In this document: positions 16,088 through 17,641 of the stretch, one piece after another | How the letters are laid out: each line of letters begins with the position of its first letter | How positions within the stretch are numbered: position 1 is the stretch's first letter | Origin: an uncultured Collinsella sp. | Lineage (GTDB): Bacteria > Actinomycetota > Coriobacteriia > Coriobacteriales > Coriobacteriaceae | Direction of reading: 5' to 3' | NCBI GenBank assembly: GCA_900549185.1 | Contig: URNM01000025.1 | Span: 1 to 17,641, forward strand | DNA: 17,641 nt | Translations under genes and position numbers: made by a program | Notes under the pieces: model-generated | What the model was told of the DNA's origin: nothing | What the model saw: only the letters and a program-made list of their open reading frames with translations | Databases searched by the model: none

Positions 16088-16573
16088 CTATTCCTCCCGG
16101 CAAGCGCACGCACAGGTGGCGTACTCGGGAAACGCATCGCGGTCGGCGAACTTGGAATCGACGGCCGGGAACTGGCGGTGAGCGACGATATCGCCCAGCG
16201 AAACGGAATCGAGATAGTCGCGCATCAGCGCTTGAGCTCCGGCCCACAGGGGATGATAACAGCACGTGCCCATGCGTGCACAGTCGCCATCGGGCGCGGT
16301 GCAATCGTTCATGACCATGGGGCCCTGAACGGCTTCAACGACCTGGCGGATGGTGACATCGTCGGGGCTGACCTTAAGACGCATGCCGCCATGGACGCCA
16401 CGCAGGCTCTCCACAATACCGGCCTGAACCAAACCATACTGAATCGAACGGGCAAACGAATACGGGACATTGACCTCTTCGGCGGCGGTGCGAACAGAAA
16501 GCAGACGCTCCGGGTCCTCGGCAAGCATCGCGAGCATGCGAAGGGCGTAATCAGTCTTCCTCGATATGTCCAT
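16088..16573 (-). CDS. Rrf2/IscR/NsrR-type transcriptional regulator
   Basis: The 161-aa protein has an N-terminal winged helix (MDISRKTDYALRMLAML; AAEEVNVPYSFARSIQYGL; GIVESLRGVHGGMRL) diagnostic of Rrf2 regulators. Cys91, Cys98 and Cys104 match the three-cysteine Fe-S ligand region of IscR and NsrR, with an extra Cys105. The very end carries CACAC (154-158), which is not a usual family feature. ATG 16573 has GAAAGGGG upstream. It heads a unit with the mutY-like gene. Two palindromes and a promoter lie 160-220 bases upstream, consistent with autoregulation. Sensing of Fe-S status, nitric oxide or redox state is likely but cannot be told apart here. Confidence 0.88.
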   Translation of the reverse strand: MDISRKTDYALRMLAMLAEDPERLLSVRTAAEEVNVPYSFARSIQYGLVQAGIVESLRGVHGGMRLKVSPDDVTIRQVVEAVQGPMVMNDCTAPDGDCARMGTCCYHPLWAGAQALMRDYLDSVSLGDIVAHRQFPAVDSKFADRDAFPEYATCACACREE

Positions 16574-16732
16574 TTTTCCCCTTTCAAGGAATAGGAACAG
16601 CTCGAACGAGCTCCGGAGCCGAGCTTGCGTCGAGACACCAATGACCGTATGGACGCCCAAATAGCAAAACGGGTGCCCACTGAATACCGCGTTTGAAGCC
16701 TCTTGCATCAAAAACGGTCCACAGTGCAATTT

Positions 16733-16761
16733 AGTATAACCTAACCCCCTGCTTCGTTGAA
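16733..16761 (-). promoter_or_regulatory. Promoter of the Rrf2/mutY-like unit
   Basis: On the minus strand TTCAAC (16756-16761), 17 bases, then TATACT (16733-16738). The -10 is strong and the -35 moderate. The implied leader is about 150 nt and includes a self-complementary AGCTCG-AA-CGAGCT (16599-16612); no gene is seen in it. Confidence 0.6.
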
Positions 16762-16765
16762 CAGG

Positions 16766-16794
16766 TGTTGTGCAACAAACGCCTTGTTTAAACA
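16766..16794. promoter_or_regulatory. Two palindromes upstream of the Rrf2 promoter (candidate operators)
   Basis: TGTTG-TG-CAACA (16766-16777) and TGTTTAAACA (16785-16794) both have full dyad symmetry in their arms and lie just upstream of the -35 box. Rrf2 proteins often bind their own upstream region. Assignment is by position only. Confidence 0.4.
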
Positions 16795-16882
16795 CATGTC
16801 TCAAACGGAGCTTGTCCGGGAATTGGAAGGATTTGGTTTCGGGTGAAAGGGGCCGATGGGATCAAGGTCCTATCAAACGCAA

Positions 16883-16908
16883 AAAGCCACGTCCGAAGAC
16901 GTGGCTTT
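16883..16908 (-). terminator. Terminator of the tRNA-Asp transcript
   Basis: An 11-bp stem (16883-16893 with 16898-16908) has a CGAA/TTCG tetraloop and is followed by TTTTT on the minus strand. It starts nine bases after the encoded CCA of the tRNA. Confidence 0.9.
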
Positions 16909-16916
16909 AATTGCGT

Positions 16917-16994
<78 letters not shown>

Positions 16995-17040
16995 AGGCAG
17001 TCGTTCGCGTTTGTTTCCGCTCGCGTGCGCTGCGGGGATT

Positions 17041-17070
17041 AGTATACACAGAAGTCTGTCCGGTGCGCAA
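17041..17070 (-). promoter_or_regulatory. Promoter of tRNA-Asp
   Basis: On the minus strand TTGCGC (17065-17070), 18 bases, then TATACT (17041-17046). The start would be about 40 bases before the mature tRNA. An inverted repeat ACAGA-N2-TCTGT lies in the spacer. Confidence 0.7.
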
Positions 17071-17126
17071 CAACTTTTTTGAAAAAATTTCTGCTTATTG
17101 TTATGTTTGTATGCTTATACAAAAAA

Positions 17127-17166
17127 GCACCATGCTATTTGTCAATTTCAACAAACAGCATGGTGT
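17127..17166 (-). terminator. Terminator of the DUF4367-like gene
   Basis: A 10-bp outer stem (17127-17136 with 17157-17166, one G-T pair), an A-C mismatch and an inner TTTGT/ACAAA stem are followed by TTTTTT on the minus strand. It starts seven bases after the stop of the adjacent gene. Confidence 0.85.
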
Positions 17167-17172
17167 CTCATA

Positions 17173-17615
17173 TTAAAATACGTTTTCAGCGATTCTCACT
17201 ATCTCATCTCGTGAGATGTTTCCCATAATCGTATTTGAAACGCCTCCTTGCTCCCAGCTTAAAATATAAACAGTGTCTCCGTTTTCTCCTACGCTCGTTC
17301 CCAAAGTTGCGTCTGCGTCTCCAACTTTTACGTTCTCATAAGTTGTATGCTCATTGTCAAACGAGGACTGTTGCCCCGGCTGTATAATGGAGCATCGAAC
17401 AGTATATCCTTTGCCGCTTCCTTTTGACGAGTAAACGTGCAAAAAGTTTTCTGCGCTTTCAAATTCCTGCTCACGATCTCGTTCAAAGCCATCCGGCACA
17501 TAATGGTCGCTGTATCCATTCGGGAGCTGCTCTAATGGCTCTCCGTCCACTTGATACGTCAGCTGCATCTCAATCGGCAGGAATTTCTGAATCATCGTAT
17601 AGACTGCCTTTCGGA
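17173..17615 (-). CDS. DUF4367-like protein, C-terminal part (5' end cut at contig end)
   Basis: The frame is open from the adapter junction at 17615 to TAA, so the true start is missing; Met at 17595 is probably internal. The visible residues include YVPDGFERDREQEF, YENVKVGDADATLG and ILSWEQGGVSNTIMGNISRD followed by EIVRIAENVF. These fit the end of DUF4367 domains, which are often extracytoplasmic and found beside RNA polymerase sigma factors or in anti-sigma-like proteins. Codons are AT-rich (AAA, TAT, ATT, GAA common), unlike all other genes in the window, suggesting recent acquisition. Function is unknown. Confidence 0.6.
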
Positions 17616-17641
17616 CTGTCTCTTATACACATCTCCGAGCC
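17616..17641. other. Sequencing adapter remnant (Nextera transposase end)
   Basis: Positions 17616-17634 are identical to the 19-bp Tn5 mosaic end (CTGTCTCTTATACACATCT). The last seven bases, CCGAGCC, match the start of the Nextera read-2 adapter arm. This is library sequence, not genome. Confidence 0.97.

Overview
The window most resembles a high-GC gut actinobacterium of the class Coriobacteriia, probably Collinsella or a close relative. This is inferred from GC-rich codon use, AGGAG-type ribosome binding sites, a sortase-anchored LPTTG protein and rubrerythrin; no taxonomic search was run. The right end is a contig end: the last 26 bases match Nextera transposase adapter, and the gene beside it is cut.

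Layout. Positions 1-845 (-) hold the N-terminal part of mfd. Positions 1168-5306 (+) hold a three-gene phospho-signalling cassette: two paralogous proteins with an uncharacterised N-terminal domain and a C-terminal FHA domain, flanking a membrane Ser/Thr kinase whose extracellular part resembles DUF6273. The kinase gene carries an in-frame TAG 48 codons before its natural end. The cassette meets, tail to tail across two hairpin terminators, a gene for a five-repeat InlB-B-type LPXTG surface protein (5520-7301, -).

From 7458 to 16573 all genes are on the minus strand: nth (endonuclease III), a one-gene ABC exporter, rmuC, a DUF6036/AbiEii-like nucleotidyltransferase coupled to an HTH partner (toxin-antitoxin-like), two small membrane proteins, rubrerythrin, a MutY-like glycosylase lacking the Fe-S cluster, and an Rrf2/IscR-type regulator in an apparent operon with it. 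Two copies of a palindromic repeat of about 165 bp lie just 3' of two neighbouring genes, with compensatory changes in the long stem.

Positions 16883-17070 hold a complete tRNA-Asp(GTC) unit with promoter and terminator. Positions 17173-17615 hold an AT-rich, 5'-truncated DUF4367-like gene, compositionally unlike the rest.

Common themes are DNA repair (mfd, nth, the mutY-like gene, rmuC), redox and Fe-S biology (rubrerythrin, Rrf2, nth) and cell-surface or phospho-signalling functions. The best candidate for an undescribed system is the FHA-kinase-FHA cassette. The best non-coding candidate is the paired palindromic 3' repeat.
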